64,000 nt of DNA from Pseudoalteromonas sp. MMG007 (GCF_018100985.1 NZ_JAGJEI010000001.1:248001-312000), one strand, 5' to 3'. Positions 28,973-40,872 are shown, counted from the stretch's first letter. Program-made: numbers and translations. The notes: a model not told the origin generated them from the letters alone.

Positions 28973-31093
28973 TTAAAGCTCTAGCGTAAACGTTACACCC
29001 GCTACGCGAGGTTCGCCTAATTGTACGTAGGTATGTGTTTCGTAACCAACAAGTGGATCGTTACCAAATTCAAAGCCGCGGGTTGGTACTGTTTCGTCAA
29101 ACACGTTACGAGCCCATGCACGTACTGCCCACATGTCGGCTTCGTAGCCAACACTTAGGTTAACTAAATTGCTGTTTGGCGCTTGTGAGTTATGGCTATC
29201 TGAGAAGTAATAATCGTCCTTACCTTCAACACCAATCATCCCGTACAGCTCATTCGTAAAGTTATAACGTGCGCTAAACGCGTATTGGTACTTAGGTGAT
29301 TGCGCTTGTTCGCGGCCGTCTTGGTCCAAAGGGGGTTGATAAATGTCACTCCTAGCAACAAAGTTATCAATTTCTGTATTTAAGTAACCAGCACTGCCTG
29401 TTAAAAACAGATTATCAGTTAGTTGGTAGCTTCCTTCAATTTCAAGTCCGTAGTTGCTACCAGAACTTGCATTGTCAACATAGCTGGTAAATTGTTGATC
29501 TTCTATTAACCATCCTTTTAACTGCATGTTGTCACGGTGCATATAAAACGCCGCTAAACGCAGGGTAAATTTATCATCAAGCGATGAGCCCTTAACACCA
29601 AATTCACCACTCCATAAATATTCAGGGTCGAAACTGGTGTGCTGCTGGAGAAAATCAGCGCTTAGGCTTAAACCCTCATCTTTAGCTTTAGCGAGTGCTT
29701 CAGAGTTAATGCCGCCGGCTTTGTAGCCACGGGTAATACTTGCGTAGATCATGGTACGATCAATTACTTGGTACTCAAGTGCTACTTTACCACCAACCAT
29801 TATATCGTCTGTATCTTCGATAAAGCCGTTGCTGTCGGTGTAATCGCCTTGATACTGTTCAACACGTAAACCTGTAATTAATGTGGTTTTAGGCCCAATC
29901 GATGTCGCTACTTGGCCATAAATCGCAGCATTGCTTACTTCATATCGAGAATTAAAGGTTTGGTATTCAGAAAATTTTCTACGTTGACGGTCAAGGCCTA
30001 CATCACGCTCTTGGTAATACGCACCCAAGACCCAATTTTTTAATTTACCACTGAGCTGCAATTCAGTTGCTCTATCATCACGATCGCGATAGTAAGCGTC
30101 TTCATGGCTATAACCGTCTGGATTCAAACCTGCTGCACATAATTGTGGTTCGCTCGGATCGTTACAGACCCAGTCTTCATCAAAGCTGTAAAGTAACTCG
30201 GTATCAATAGCCGATACGTTTAAGCTGATATCAAAGGCATCAAAACCTGTGTAGGTATTATTAATACCTATTGCGTAGCTTTCTTGATTATCTTGCCCTG
30301 GTTCATCGGCTACACTATTGCGGCTGTTATCGAGCGTGAACGCATCGTAACCGTTGTTTATATCAATGTAGTGAAGGTTTAGTTCGGTGTTTAAATGCTC
30401 ACTAAGTTGGCTATTTAATTTAAAGCGGGCTACTTGCTCATCCTGTTGTTGAGTTTCGTCATTTAAATATAGGTTATCAACGTAGCCGTCTGATTTTCTA
30501 CGAAAGTAGCTTACGCGTGCGCTAGTGTCATCTGTTAAGCCTGTACTTGCTGCAAGGCCTGCTTCACGTGAGTTGTACGTGCCCATACCTACTTGTAGTT
30601 TTAAACTAGGATCGGCAGTGGCTTGAGCTGATTCCATTTGGATCATACCGGCCATGCCATCTGCGCCAAAACGTGTGCCTTGCGGGCCACGGTAAATTTC
30701 GACTTGGTCAATATCAAACAATAATGAGCTGCCACCAAGGCCTGAATAGTTTATTCCATCAATAACTAAACCAACCGATGGATTAATTGGATCTACGAAT
30801 TGTGAACGAAGCCCCACACCACGTATTTGAATATAACGACCACGAGAAGCGCCTGAAGTAAAGTTTACGTTAGCTGTACTACCTAGCATTTCGTCTAAGA
30901 AATTTGCACCGCGTTGGTTTATTTCAGACTCGCTAAATAGGCTTGCACTGGCACTTAGCGTTTGAATGCTTTCACGTTGAAAGTCGCCAGTTACAACGAT
31001 TTTTTCAAGGTCGCTGTCATCAGCGTAAGCTACAAGTGGTGCACTCATTAGCGGTAAAAGTGCGGCAGTAATTAAAGACAAACGTAAGTTCAT
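28973..31093 (-). CDS. Orphan TonB-dependent outer-membrane receptor
   Basis: About 706 residues. Signal peptide MNLRLSLITAALLPLMSAPL ending near AYA, a TonB box LEKIVVTG, a plug (SRGRYIQIRGVGLRSQF, VGLVIDGINYSG, VEIYRGPQGTRFGADGMAG) and a barrel that ends VTFTLEL. The class resembles Alteromonadales receptors for sugars, peptides or siderophores; nothing nearby reveals the ligand, and I see no Fur box. ATG at 31093 is preferred because the signal peptide begins there; ATG 31111 is in frame. Confidence 0.9.
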   Translation of the reverse strand: MNLRLSLITAALLPLMSAPLVAYADDSDLEKIVVTGDFQRESIQTLSASASLFSESEINQRGANFLDEMLGSTANVNFTSGASRGRYIQIRGVGLRSQFVDPINPSVGLVIDGINYSGLGGSSLLFDIDQVEIYRGPQGTRFGADGMAGMIQMESAQATADPSLKLQVGMGTYNSREAGLAASTGLTDDTSARVSYFRRKSDGYVDNLYLNDETQQQDEQVARFKLNSQLSEHLNTELNLHYIDINNGYDAFTLDNSRNSVADEPGQDNQESYAIGINNTYTGFDAFDISLNVSAIDTELLYSFDEDWVCNDPSEPQLCAAGLNPDGYSHEDAYYRDRDDRATELQLSGKLKNWVLGAYYQERDVGLDRQRRKFSEYQTFNSRYEVSNAAIYGQVATSIGPKTTLITGLRVEQYQGDYTDSNGFIEDTDDIMVGGKVALEYQVIDRTMIYASITRGYKAGGINSEALAKAKDEGLSLSADFLQQHTSFDPEYLWSGEFGVKGSSLDDKFTLRLAAFYMHRDNMQLKGWLIEDQQFTSYVDNASSGSNYGLEIEGSYQLTDNLFLTGSAGYLNTEIDNFVARSDIYQPPLDQDGREQAQSPKYQYAFSARYNFTNELYGMIGVEGKDDYYFSDSHNSQAPNSNLVNLSVGYEADMWAVRAWARNVFDETVPTRGFEFGNDPLVGYETHTYVQLGEPRVAGVTFTLEL

Positions 31094-31141
31094 TGGGTTA
31101 CTTAACTCCATTTTAGGGACTCGTATGGTAGCAATTATTTC

Positions 31142-31153
31142 AGCACATGTGCT
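31142..31153. promoter_or_regulatory. 12-bp perfect palindrome between divergent genes (operator candidate)
   Basis: AGCACATGTGCT lies 31-49 bases upstream of the receptor's possible starts and 42 bases before the thioesterase ATG. Possible operator for the receptor; the regulator is unknown. Confidence 0.35.
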
Positions 31154-31195
31154 ATAAACGCGGCAATTATACGTTAAATAATTAGGATTACTAAT

Positions 31196-31594
31196 ATGAC
31201 CTTTAAAGTTGACTTTAAAGTGCGTGATTATGAATGTGACTTACAGGGTATTGTAAATAACAGTGTTTACTTTAATTATTTAGAGCACGCGCGCCACGAG
31301 TTTTTATACGCTAAAGGTGTTGATTTTGCTCAATTAGCAAAAGATAAAATTAACCTTGTAGTGATACGTAGTGAAATGGATTACAAACACTCTTTAATAC
31401 CGGGTGATGAGTTTTACGTGGCTGTAGAGCCTGTACGCATTAGTCGTTTAAAATTTGCGTTTAAGCAAACAGTGGTGCGCAAGTGTGATGAAAAAGTAAT
31501 GCTTAACGCGCTTGTAACTGGTACTTCGGTAAACGAAAAAGGTCGACCATTTTTACCGCCCGAAATAGATAACCTATTTAAAACCGAGATCTAA
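31196..31594 (+). CDS. Acyl-CoA thioesterase, hotdog fold (YbgC/FcbC-like)
   Basis: 132 residues. The N-terminal signature DYECDLQGIVNNSVYFNYLE contains the Asp expected for the 4-hydroxybenzoyl-CoA thioesterase class, followed by EHARHEFLYAKG. Hydrolyses acyl- or aryl-CoA; substrate unknown. It is not in a tol-pal operon, so it is not ybgC itself. AGGA precedes the ATG. Confidence 0.85.
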   Translation: MTFKVDFKVRDYECDLQGIVNNSVYFNYLEHARHEFLYAKGVDFAQLAKDKINLVVIRSEMDYKHSLIPGDEFYVAVEPVRISRLKFAFKQTVVRKCDEKVMLNALVTGTSVNEKGRPFLPPEIDNLFKTEI

Positions 31595-31686
31595 ATTAAG
31601 CTGTTTAACTTTTAAACTATCATAGAACAAAAATTTACATTTAAAACATGCATTTTTAACGGATAAATAGCATAAAAATTGTTACT

Positions 31687-32118
31687 ATGTCGCTAATTAA
31701 ACAATTAGTTAGTAGTAGTATGAAATTAGCAGCAATACCGATGCTTATAATCGGTTTATGTGTTGGTTGCACATCAACAGGGACAGTTACCACTGAGCAG
31801 CTAAAGTACACACAATGGCAATTATCAAAGGTTGATGGTTTAGCTATTCCGGCGTCTTATAACGCCTCCATGAGTTTTATAGAAGCACTTCAAGTGAACG
31901 GTTTTGCTGGCTGTAATAAGTTTTTTGGCGAAGGCGAACTTGAAAAAAGTAGTTTAACAGTAAGTAAGTTAGGTATGACGCGAAAGTCGTGCGGTGAAGA
32001 GCTTGACGAGTTTGAGCAGCAGCTACTAGAGGCTTTAAAACAAGGCGCAGAGCTTAAAATGCAAGACCAACAATTGGTGATGCAAGGCGAGCAAACGTTT
32101 GTGTTTATTCCAAAATAA
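31687..32118 (+). CDS. META-domain (HslJ-like) lipoprotein
   Basis: 143 residues. A signal sequence ends in LCVGC, a plausible lipobox with Cys at about residue 28, and the body is one META domain (YTQWQLSKVDG, then VNGFAGCNKFFGEGELE and KLGMTRKSCGEELDEFE). Related HslJ proteins are tied to novobiocin tolerance and envelope stress; the role here is unknown. An alternative start at 31720 would shorten the signal. Confidence 0.85.
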   Translation: MSLIKQLVSSSMKLAAIPMLIIGLCVGCTSTGTVTTEQLKYTQWQLSKVDGLAIPASYNASMSFIEALQVNGFAGCNKFFGEGELEKSSLTVSKLGMTRKSCGEELDEFEQQLLEALKQGAELKMQDQQLVMQGEQTFVFIPK

Positions 32119-32230
32119 TTTTTGAGCTTTTAAAAACTAGCCCCTTGCAGGCAATTTTTAACTGGCGTACACTCAGCGCAGATTAGACGAATTATTTGTC
32201 AAATCAACGAACAAATTTTATATATCAATA

Positions 32231-32320
32231 CTTGTCGGAGTGCCTAAGTTTAATTTAGGCTGAGATCGCGAAAGCGGGATCCGTGAACCTGATCAGGTTA
32301 ATACCTGCGTAGGGAACAAG
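32231..32320 (+). promoter_or_regulatory. TPP riboswitch (THI element)
   Basis: Conserved blocks in order: CGGAGTGCC, GGCTGAGA, GGGATCCGTGAACCTGAT, CAGGTTAATACCTGCGTAGG, GAACAAG. P1 is formed by CTTGT (32231-32235) and ACAAG (32316-32320). It precedes thiC. With TPP bound P1 is stable; without it ACAAGC (32316-32321) can pair with GCTTGT (32337-32342) in the terminator stem-loop, which would block the terminator. Confidence 0.96.
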
Positions 32321-32333
32321 CTGCCTAAAATGG

Positions 32334-32354
32334 GACGCTTGTGCGTCTTTTTTT
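32334..32354 (+). terminator. TPP-controlled intrinsic terminator
   Basis: GACGC, loop TTGT, GCGTC and seven Ts, 14 bases after the riboswitch. Part of its 5' arm and loop complements the 3' strand of riboswitch P1, so it is the expression platform. Confidence 0.9.
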
Positions 32355-32471
32355 ATGCGCACAACAAAATGTCATCTTTTTAGGCCGCAAAGTAGCATTA
32401 CAGCTGCTTTACGATCTTTCTCTATTCCTTATGGAATATCTGACAAGACAACCCATTAAGCAATGAGGTAA

Positions 32472-34427
<1,956 letters not shown>

Positions 34428-34493
34428 GTTCAGTGCAAGTTGCGCGTTAGCTAATTTAAGTAACGCGTAGCTTATTTGCTAAAAGGAGGTTTT

Positions 34494-35495
34494 ATGTTTT
34501 ACAACATTGCGGTGGTAGGCTTTGGCCTAGCTGGTCGGTTAGCTGCACTTGAACTTAGCAAATGTCATCATGTGACTGTATTTGAAGCGGATGATGAGCA
34601 AACGCAAAATAGTGCCGGTAAAGTGGCTGCGGCTATGCTGGCACCGTTAGCCGAGTCGGTGTTATGTGAGACTGATTTAGCAATTATGGGGCTTAACTCA
34701 CTAAAGCGCTGGCCAGAAATAATAAGCGAACTTGAAAGTGACGTTTTTTTTCAGCAGCAAGGCACATTAATCGTTGCGCATCAGCAAGATAAAGGCGACC
34801 TTCAGAGTTTTACTCAGCGAATAAAGCCAATAGCAGGGCATAGCGCACAGGTATTAAACGCTCAACAAATAGCGCAGTTAGAGCCTGAACTCACTAATCG
34901 TTTTAACCAAGGTGTGTTTTTACCTTGCGAGGGACAAATAGATAACCAAGCCTTTTATAAAGCAAGTTTTAGCATGCTCAATAAACGTAAAGTTAAGTTT
35001 GTATTTAATCAGCGAGTCAGTATTAAAAACGGCGAGATTAATAATCGGGCATTTGATTATATTATTGATTGTAGAGGCTTAGGTGCTAAAACGGACAAAC
35101 CAGTTAGAGGGGTGCGCGGTGAGGTGACTAGGTTACATGCGCCAGAGGTAAATTTAACGCGGCCGGTGCGTTTAATGCATCCACGTTATCCAATTTACAT
35201 AGCGCCAAAGCCTAATAATGAATATGTAATTGGTGCTACCGAAATAGAATCTGACGATAATGGCCCTGCGACTGTGCGCTCAACGCTTGAATTACTTTCG
35301 GCTGCTTATACGGTACACAGTGGATTTGCTGAGGCACGATTACTCAATATTCAAACCGGTTTACGCCCGGCTTTTAGTGATAATCGCCCTACTGTTTTGA
35401 AAGAGGGTAATGTAATTAGTATTAATGGCTTATACCGCCACGGTTATATGCTAGCACCGGCACTCGTGGCAGACGCACTTGCAAAAATAGGATAA
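34494..35495 (+). CDS. thiO: Glycine oxidase-like FAD enzyme ThiO
   Basis: FAD-dependent oxidase supplying iminoglycine for thiazole formation. N-terminal dinucleotide fold VVGFGLAGRLAALEL, then AAAMLAPLAES and a C-terminal IQTGLRPAFSDNRPTV and GLYRHGYMLAP typical of DAAO-family ThiO. Start at ATG 34494, because AAGGAGG at 34482-34488 is well spaced; a TTG at 34476 is upstream. ThiO replaces ThiH, implying an oxygen-dependent route. Confidence 0.93.
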   Translation: MFYNIAVVGFGLAGRLAALELSKCHHVTVFEADDEQTQNSAGKVAAAMLAPLAESVLCETDLAIMGLNSLKRWPEIISELESDVFFQQQGTLIVAHQQDKGDLQSFTQRIKPIAGHSAQVLNAQQIAQLEPELTNRFNQGVFLPCEGQIDNQAFYKASFSMLNKRKVKFVFNQRVSIKNGEINNRAFDYIIDCRGLGAKTDKPVRGVRGEVTRLHAPEVNLTRPVRLMHPRYPIYIAPKPNNEYVIGATEIESDDNGPATVRSTLELLSAAYTVHSGFAEARLLNIQTGLRPAFSDNRPTVLKEGNVISINGLYRHGYMLAPALVADALAKIG

Positions 35496-35502
35496 GTACC
35501 TA

Positions 35503-35697
35503 ATGAATATAACAATTAATGGTGAGTTGCTAACTATTAAAGGCGCATCGCTTGTTAAAGTATTACAAAGTTTTGGTGCAAAGCCTCCATTCGCTGTTGC
35601 TATTAACGGTGAGTTTATTCCACAAAGCCTGCACGACAGCACCAATATTAACGATGGTGATAGCATAGAATTGTTATCGCCTATTCAAGGTGGGTAG
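35503..35697 (+). CDS. thiS: Sulfur carrier protein ThiS
   Basis: 64-residue ubiquitin-like carrier whose C-terminal Gly-Gly (SPIQGG) is adenylated by ThiF and thiocarboxylated. [11 protein letters not shown] is the usual internal motif. 7 bases after thiO and just before thiG. Confidence 0.96.
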   Translation: MNITINGELLTIKGASLVKVLQSFGAKPPFAVAINGEFIPQSLHDSTNINDGDSIELLSPIQGG

Positions 35698-35701
35698 CAT
35701 T

Positions 35702-36493
35702 ATGCAAAGTAACGATTACTTAACTATCTATGGTGAGCAACTAAGTAGCCGGCTATTAATAGGTTCTGCACTTTACCCATCTCCAGCGGTGATGGAAGAG
35801 TCGATTAGTGCCTCTGGCGCGCAAATAGTGACGGTGTCATTAAGGCGCCAACAAAGTGCAGCAGCTGGGGATGACTTTTGGCAATTAATTAAAAATACCG
35901 GTCTTAAAATACTCCCCAATACGGCAGGGTGCCATAGTGTGAAAGAAGCCGTTACGCTTGCTAAAATGTGCCGTGAAGTATTTGCCACTGATTGGATTAA
36001 GCTTGAACTCATTGGCGATGACTATAACTTACAGCCCGACCCTTTTGCGCTACTAAAGGCAACAGAAATATTAATTAATGATGGCTTTAAAGTATTGCCC
36101 TATTGCACTGATGATTTAGTTCTTTGCCAGCGTTTAAATGAGCTAGGTTGTGAAGTGCTTATGCCATGGGGCGCGCCTATAGGCACCGGAAAAGGGCTTT
36201 TAAATAGTTATAATTTAAAAACAATTCGCGAACGCTTACCAAACACAACACTGATTGTTGATGCGGGGCTTGGTTTACCTTCACATGCCTGCCAAGCACT
36301 CGAATTAGGGTATGATGCGGTATTATTAAATTCAGCGATCGCAGGGGCGGGTTGCCCAATTACGATGAGCCGCGCATTTAAAGCCGCAGTGGAGGCTGGG
36401 CGCTTTGCATATAATGCCAAAGCAATGCCTGAAAAAGACTTAGCAGCCCCCTCAACCCCTACAATGGGCATGCCGTTTTGGCATCAGCAGTAA
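35702..36493 (+). CDS. thiG: Thiazole synthase ThiG
   Basis: Forms the thiazole phosphate from DXP, iminoglycine and ThiS-thiocarboxylate. TIM barrel with the Schiff-base Lys in [42 protein letters not shown] and [19 protein letters not shown] 35702 is chosen, with AAGGTGGG over the thiS stop as ribosome binding site; an upstream GTG at 35690 overlaps thiS. 263 residues. Confidence 0.96.
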   Translation: MQSNDYLTIYGEQLSSRLLIGSALYPSPAVMEESISASGAQIVTVSLRRQQSAAAGDDFWQLIKNTGLKILPNTAGCHSVKEAVTLAKMCREVFATDWIKLELIGDDYNLQPDPFALLKATEILINDGFKVLPYCTDDLVLCQRLNELGCEVLMPWGAPIGTGKGLLNSYNLKTIRERLPNTTLIVDAGLGLPSHACQALELGYDAVLLNSAIAGAGCPITMSRAFKAAVEAGRFAYNAKAMPEKDLAAPSTPTMGMPFWHQQ

Positions 36494-36506
36494 GGAAATA
36501 AAGAGT

Positions 36507-38045
36507 ATGAATAATCTAGTGTGGACAATTGCCGGCTCTGACTCTGGCGGTGGTGCAGGTATTCAGGCCGATATAAAAGCAATGCAAAGCTTTGGTGTAC
36601 ATGGTTGCACTGCAATTACTGCGCTTACGGCGCAAAATAGCTTAGGTGTAGAGGCTATTAACGCAGTATCTACCGATATTATTGAATCGCAATTACTGGC
36701 GCTTGAAAGTGATATGAAAGCCAAAGTAATTAAAATTGGCATGTTAGCAAATGTGCAGCAAATTCAATTAATAAGCGAGCATATAGCGCATTACAAAGCT
36801 AAATGGCCAGTCCCTCCTGTGATTGTTTACGACCCTGTTGCTATTGCCTCAAGTGGTGATGTATTAACAGAAGAAGATACCGTAAGTGCGATTAAAGAAT
36901 GCTTAATGCCGCTGGTGGATGTGATTACACCTAACACGCACGAAACTCAATTACTAACCGGTGTGTATTTAATTGGCCCAAGCGCCGTTAAAGATGCCGC
37001 AAATAAGTTATTAAGTTGGGGTGCAAAAGCGGTTGTTATTAAAGGTGGGCATTGGGATTACCCAAGCGGTTATTGTATTGATTACTGTATCAACAATTTT
37101 ACGAAAAAGGGTGAAGAGTATTGGCTTGGTAATAAAAAAATTCAAAGCCCTCATAGCCATGGCACAGGTTGCAGCATGGCTTCGGTTATTGCCGCGTGTT
37201 TAGCAAAAGACTACCCGCTGAAAGATGCTTTTATTTTAGCTAAAGCTTATATAAACCAAGGCTTAAAGCAGTCAGTTAGATACGGTGAAGGAATCGGCCC
37301 GGTTGCGCATACTGCTTTTCCTGTAAATTTAGACGATTTTCCACAAGTGATTGAGCCAGGTAGTTGGCTTGGTGATGAGCTTGATTTTGATGTGCCGCTT
37401 GAATTTAATATGGCTGCGGATTTTGCGCCCTGTGAGAGTAAAATACTCGGCTTATATGCTGTGGTTAGTAGCATTGACTGGTTAACTAAATGCTTAGAAC
37501 AAGGCATTAAAACAGTGCAGCTGCGCGTTAAAAATAAAACTGATATTGAGCTTGATGAACTCATAAAACAGGCAGTTGAACTGGGTAAAAAGTACGGCGC
37601 TCACGTATTTATAAATGACTACTGGCAGTTAGCTATAAAGCACGGTGCTTATGGCGTGCATTTAGGCCAAGAAGATTTAGAAATTGCTAATTTAGCCGCC
37701 ATTAAAGACGCGGGTTTAAGGCTTGGGCTTTCTACTCATGGCTTTTACGAAATGCTACGTGCGCACAACTATCGACCAAGTTATATGGCATTTGGCGCAA
37801 TTTACCCAACCACTACCAAAGATATGACAGGGCAAATACAAGGGCTCGATAAACTTAAAAAGTTTGTGCCATTAATGCAAAGCTACCCAACGGTTGCCAT
37901 TGGCGGAATAGATATAACACGCGCAAGCGAGGTCGCACAAACAGGAGTAGGCAGCGTTGCGGTAGTACGTGCAATTAGTGAAGCGGATGATTATATTGCT
38001 GCGATTAGCGCGCTACAAAGTGCTATAAATCAGCCTAATGGATAA
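36507..38045 (+). CDS. thiDE: Bifunctional HMP(-P) kinase / thiamine-phosphate synthase
   Basis: A fusion of ThiD (about residues 1-265) and ThiE (about 310-510). ThiD motifs: IAGSDSGGGAGIQADIK near the start and SHGTGCSMASVIAA. ThiE motifs: TVQLRVKNK, INDYWQLAIKHGAYGVHLG, FGAIYPTTTK and the final VAIGGI and VGSVAVVRAI. It phosphorylates HMP-P, then couples it to thiazole phosphate. A linker of about 45 residues joins them. thiF starts eight bases before its stop. Confidence 0.95.
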   Translation: MNNLVWTIAGSDSGGGAGIQADIKAMQSFGVHGCTAITALTAQNSLGVEAINAVSTDIIESQLLALESDMKAKVIKIGMLANVQQIQLISEHIAHYKAKWPVPPVIVYDPVAIASSGDVLTEEDTVSAIKECLMPLVDVITPNTHETQLLTGVYLIGPSAVKDAANKLLSWGAKAVVIKGGHWDYPSGYCIDYCINNFTKKGEEYWLGNKKIQSPHSHGTGCSMASVIAACLAKDYPLKDAFILAKAYINQGLKQSVRYGEGIGPVAHTAFPVNLDDFPQVIEPGSWLGDELDFDVPLEFNMAADFAPCESKILGLYAVVSSIDWLTKCLEQGIKTVQLRVKNKTDIELDELIKQAVELGKKYGAHVFINDYWQLAIKHGAYGVHLGQEDLEIANLAAIKDAGLRLGLSTHGFYEMLRAHNYRPSYMAFGAIYPTTTKDMTGQIQGLDKLKKFVPLMQSYPTVAIGGIDITRASEVAQTGVGSVAVVRAISEADDYIAAISALQSAINQPNG

Positions 38046-38787
38046 GCTAAGCGATAAAGAAACCCTGCGTTATAGTCGCCATTTATTATTAAAAGAAGTG
38101 GGCCTAGAAGGGCAGTTAGCACTAAAAGCTGCAACCGTTGCTGTAGTCGGTGCGGGCGGTTTAGGTAGCCCTGCACTTTTGTATTTAGCGGCAGCGGGTA
38201 TTGGTACGCTTATATTAATAGATGATGATGCTGTTGAGCTTTCGAACTTACAGCGCCAGGTGCTTTATAAAGTCAATCACTTAGGGCAAAGCAAAGTAAC
38301 AGCTGCAGGCAAAGTATTAACAAGCCTTAATAATCAAATACACATAGTGACGCACAATAAGAAGCTTGATGATAACAACGCCGCTGAGCTTTTAAACAAT
38401 GTCGATGTAATACTTGATTGCTCAGATAATTTTGCCACACGTTATAGTGTTAATCGCTATTGCATTGCCAATAAAACACCGTTAATTGCAGGAGCGGCGA
38501 TTGCAAGTAGTGGGCAGTTAATGGGGTTTGATTTTAGGAAAAATAATAGCCCGTGTTATGGCTGCGTTTTTACAAAAAGTGACTCTGCGCCTGTGGTAAA
38601 TTGTAGTAATGCGGGTGTAATAAGCCCTTTATTGGGTGTTATTGGTTCTATGCAGGCACAACTTACGCTTAATATATTATTAGGGCACGTTGAGGGGAGT
38701 GTGTTTATTGCCTTCGATGCGCTGAGCTTAAAGCAGCAACATTTTAAAGTAGTGAAAGATTTAAATTGTAAAGAGTGCGGAAAATAG
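38038..38787 (+). CDS. thiF: ThiS adenylyltransferase ThiF
   Basis: E1-like enzyme of the HesA/MoeB/ThiF family activating ThiS. Nucleotide loop VVGAGGLGSPALLYLAAAG near residues 36-54, LQRQVLY, and zinc-binding CxxC pairs (CYGC and CKEC). 249 residues. Overlapping thiDE and placed last in the thi operon, ThiF is preferred over MoeB. Confidence 0.93.
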   Translation: MDKLSDKETLRYSRHLLLKEVGLEGQLALKAATVAVVGAGGLGSPALLYLAAAGIGTLILIDDDAVELSNLQRQVLYKVNHLGQSKVTAAGKVLTSLNNQIHIVTHNKKLDDNNAAELLNNVDVILDCSDNFATRYSVNRYCIANKTPLIAGAAIASSGQLMGFDFRKNNSPCYGCVFTKSDSAPVVNCSNAGVISPLLGVIGSMQAQLTLNILLGHVEGSVFIAFDALSLKQQHFKVVKDLNCKECGK

Positions 38788-38830
38788 GTTTGAAGGGGCT
38801 TGTGCCTGTTATTACATGTGTCGTTAAAAA

Positions 38831-38874
38831 CTAAAAGCTGCGCTTTTCACGTGAGCAAGCTCTACGTCTACAAA
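38831..38874 (+). repeat. Dispersed palindromic element, copy 6 (plus)
   Basis: CTAAAAGCTGCGCTTTTCAC then GTGAGCAAGCTCTACGTCTACAAA, directly followed by a terminator hairpin, between converging thiF and psd. Confidence 0.82.
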
Positions 38875-38875
38875 A

Positions 38876-38909
38876 TAAAAAACCGCGTTTAATTAAACGC
38901 GGTTTTTTT
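38876..38909. terminator. Bidirectional terminator between thiF and psd
   Basis: A-tract, ACCGCGTTT, AATT loop region, AAACGCGGT and T-tract form a nearly perfect palindrome between converging genes. Confidence 0.88.
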
Positions 38910-38931
38910 GATTTCTAATTAACGATTGATT

Positions 38932-39798
38932 TTAGTCGTTAATTGTTGCAAAGGCTGTATTTAAGCGAGTGACTGTTTCAGGTAGCTGATCGTCTAAAAT
39001 ATCTGCTTTATCGGCGCCCCAAGCGAGTACTACGGTTGAGCCTAATTTAAAGCGACCCATTTCTTCACCTTTTTTAAGGGGAATCGCATTTTCGCCTTTA
39101 GTTGGGTAGTTCCAGCTAAATACATCGCTACCTGCTGGTGGAGTAACGGTACCTGCCCAAATGGTTTCAATACTGGCAACAATGGTGGCGCCTACAAGTA
39201 CCATAGCCAGTGGACCAATTTCGGTTTCAAAAATAGCGACAACCCGTTCGTTACGCGCAAATAAATTAGGCACGTTTTGCGCAGTAAGCGGATTTACCGA
39301 AAATAAATCGCCAGGTACGTAAATCATTTTGCTCAATGTGCCATCAATTGGCATATGAATGCGGTGGTAGTCTTTTGGCGCAAGATAAATAGTTGCAAAC
39401 TTTCCGCCTAAAAATGGTGTGGTATCGTCTTCAGAGCCACCTAACAGTGCTTGTAAGCTATAATCGTGACCTTTTGCTTGTATTAGCTGTCCGTCAACAA
39501 TATCACCTAGCTGGCTAATTGCGCCATCTACTGGGTGAGTAATAACATTGTCGCCCTGTGCCATTGGGCGTACACCATCTTTTAATGGGCGAGTAAAAAA
39601 CTCGTTAAACGTTTTGTAATGCGCAGGATCTGAATATTCAGCCTCGCTCATATCAATTTTATATTGCTTAATAAAAAGCTTTATTAATGTTGTAGTGAGA
39701 GCGCCAGCTTTAGCTGCTGCTAATTTACCTACTACGCGTGAAATAAAATGTTTTGGCATTGCGTACTGCATTGCGATTTTAAATTTATCTAAATTCAC
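38932..39798 (-). CDS. psd: Phosphatidylserine decarboxylase proenzyme
   Basis: Makes phosphatidylethanolamine at the inner membrane. 288 residues. The self-cleavage LGST motif (in [14 protein letters not shown], near residue 253) yields the pyruvoyl group, and [20 protein letters not shown] and [11 protein letters not shown] are family landmarks. 15 bases after rsgA, the order seen in E. coli. Confidence 0.97.
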   Translation of the reverse strand: MNLDKFKIAMQYAMPKHFISRVVGKLAAAKAGALTTTLIKLFIKQYKIDMSEAEYSDPAHYKTFNEFFTRPLKDGVRPMAQGDNVITHPVDGAISQLGDIVDGQLIQAKGHDYSLQALLGGSEDDTTPFLGGKFATIYLAPKDYHRIHMPIDGTLSKMIYVPGDLFSVNPLTAQNVPNLFARNERVVAIFETEIGPLAMVLVGATIVASIETIWAGTVTPPAGSDVFSWNYPTKGENAIPLKKGEEMGRFKLGSTVVLAWGADKADILDDQLPETVTRLNTAFATIND

Positions 39799-39813
39799 AG
39801 GTTGTTCCCTAAT

Positions 39814-40872
39814 TTATACGCGAGGCGCACGAGCCCCAGCACGGCCATCAGCCATAGTTTCTAAAATTCTGTGGTAGCTATCAAAGCGTAATTGCGAAAT
39901 ATCGCCATCGGCTACCGCTTGTTTAATAATACAGCCCGGATCGTTTAAATGTTTACAATCTCTAAAACGACACCCACCTATAAACTCTCTAAATTCTTTA
40001 AAGCACCAGGTTACACGTTCAACATCTAAGTGCCATAAACCAAATTCACGAATACCCGGTGAGTCAATCAAATTACCGCCGCTAGGTAAGTGATGTAAGC
40101 GCGAAACTGTCGTTGTATGCTGGCCAAGGCCACTGTTTTCAGATACTTCTTTAGTTAATATTTCAGCGTTGGGCAATACTGTATTAACGAGGGTTGATTT
40201 ACCAACACCACTTTGGCCAACAAAAATATTATTTTTACCAACAAGTACGTCTTTTAATTGCTCAATGCCTTCGCCGGTAATATTACTTACAAGTAGAACT
40301 TGATAGCCAAGGCTTCGATAAATATCGAGAATCTTTTGTATTTCGCTTAGACCTGCTTCGTCGATTAAATCGATTTTATTAAGTACTAAAATGGGCTCAA
40401 TGCCCATGTCTTCACAGGCTATTAAATAACGGTCAATAATACTTGGTGTAAACTCCGGCAATACTGCCGACACCATTAATATTTGATCTATATTTGCCGC
40501 AATTACTTTAACACCATCGTAAAAATCTGGGCGAGTAAGCTGTGAGCGACGCTCTTGCGTTGCTTCTATAACACCAGCCAAATCGCCTTCGCTTACTTTT
40601 GCACGGCGAAATAAAACTTCATCGCCACACACTAAATTAGATACCGTACGACGAATATTACAGCGCAATACGTCGCCATTTTGTGTTTCTACATCGGCGT
40701 GTTGACCAAAGCGACTGATCACAATTGCGCTCTCTACTTGGCCTAAATTATCGGTTTGCCACTCTTGGGCACCTTTTTTAGCCGGTTTTGAGCCTGCGCT
40801 GTTAATACGCTTTTGATGATTGGCCTTGATCTGACGCGATTGGCCTTTACTTAATTTTTTCTGTTTTGCCAC
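39814..40872 (-). CDS. rsgA: Ribosome small-subunit GTPase RsgA
   Basis: Circularly permuted GTPase in late 30S maturation. G4 LNKIDLI, G1 GQSGVGKST (near residue 220) and G3 DSPGIREFGLW are in permuted order, an OB fold precedes and a zinc knuckle CRFRDCKHLNDPGC follows. N-terminus is lysine-rich. 352 residues. Upstream of psd and divergent from orn. Confidence 0.96.
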   Translation of the reverse strand: MAKQKKLSKGQSRQIKANHQKRINSAGSKPAKKGAQEWQTDNLGQVESAIVISRFGQHADVETQNGDVLRCNIRRTVSNLVCGDEVLFRRAKVSEGDLAGVIEATQERRSQLTRPDFYDGVKVIAANIDQILMVSAVLPEFTPSIIDRYLIACEDMGIEPILVLNKIDLIDEAGLSEIQKILDIYRSLGYQVLLVSNITGEGIEQLKDVLVGKNNIFVGQSGVGKSTLVNTVLPNAEILTKEVSENSGLGQHTTTVSRLHHLPSGGNLIDSPGIREFGLWHLDVERVTWCFKEFREFIGGCRFRDCKHLNDPGCIIKQAVADGDISQLRFDSYHRILETMADGRAGARAPRV

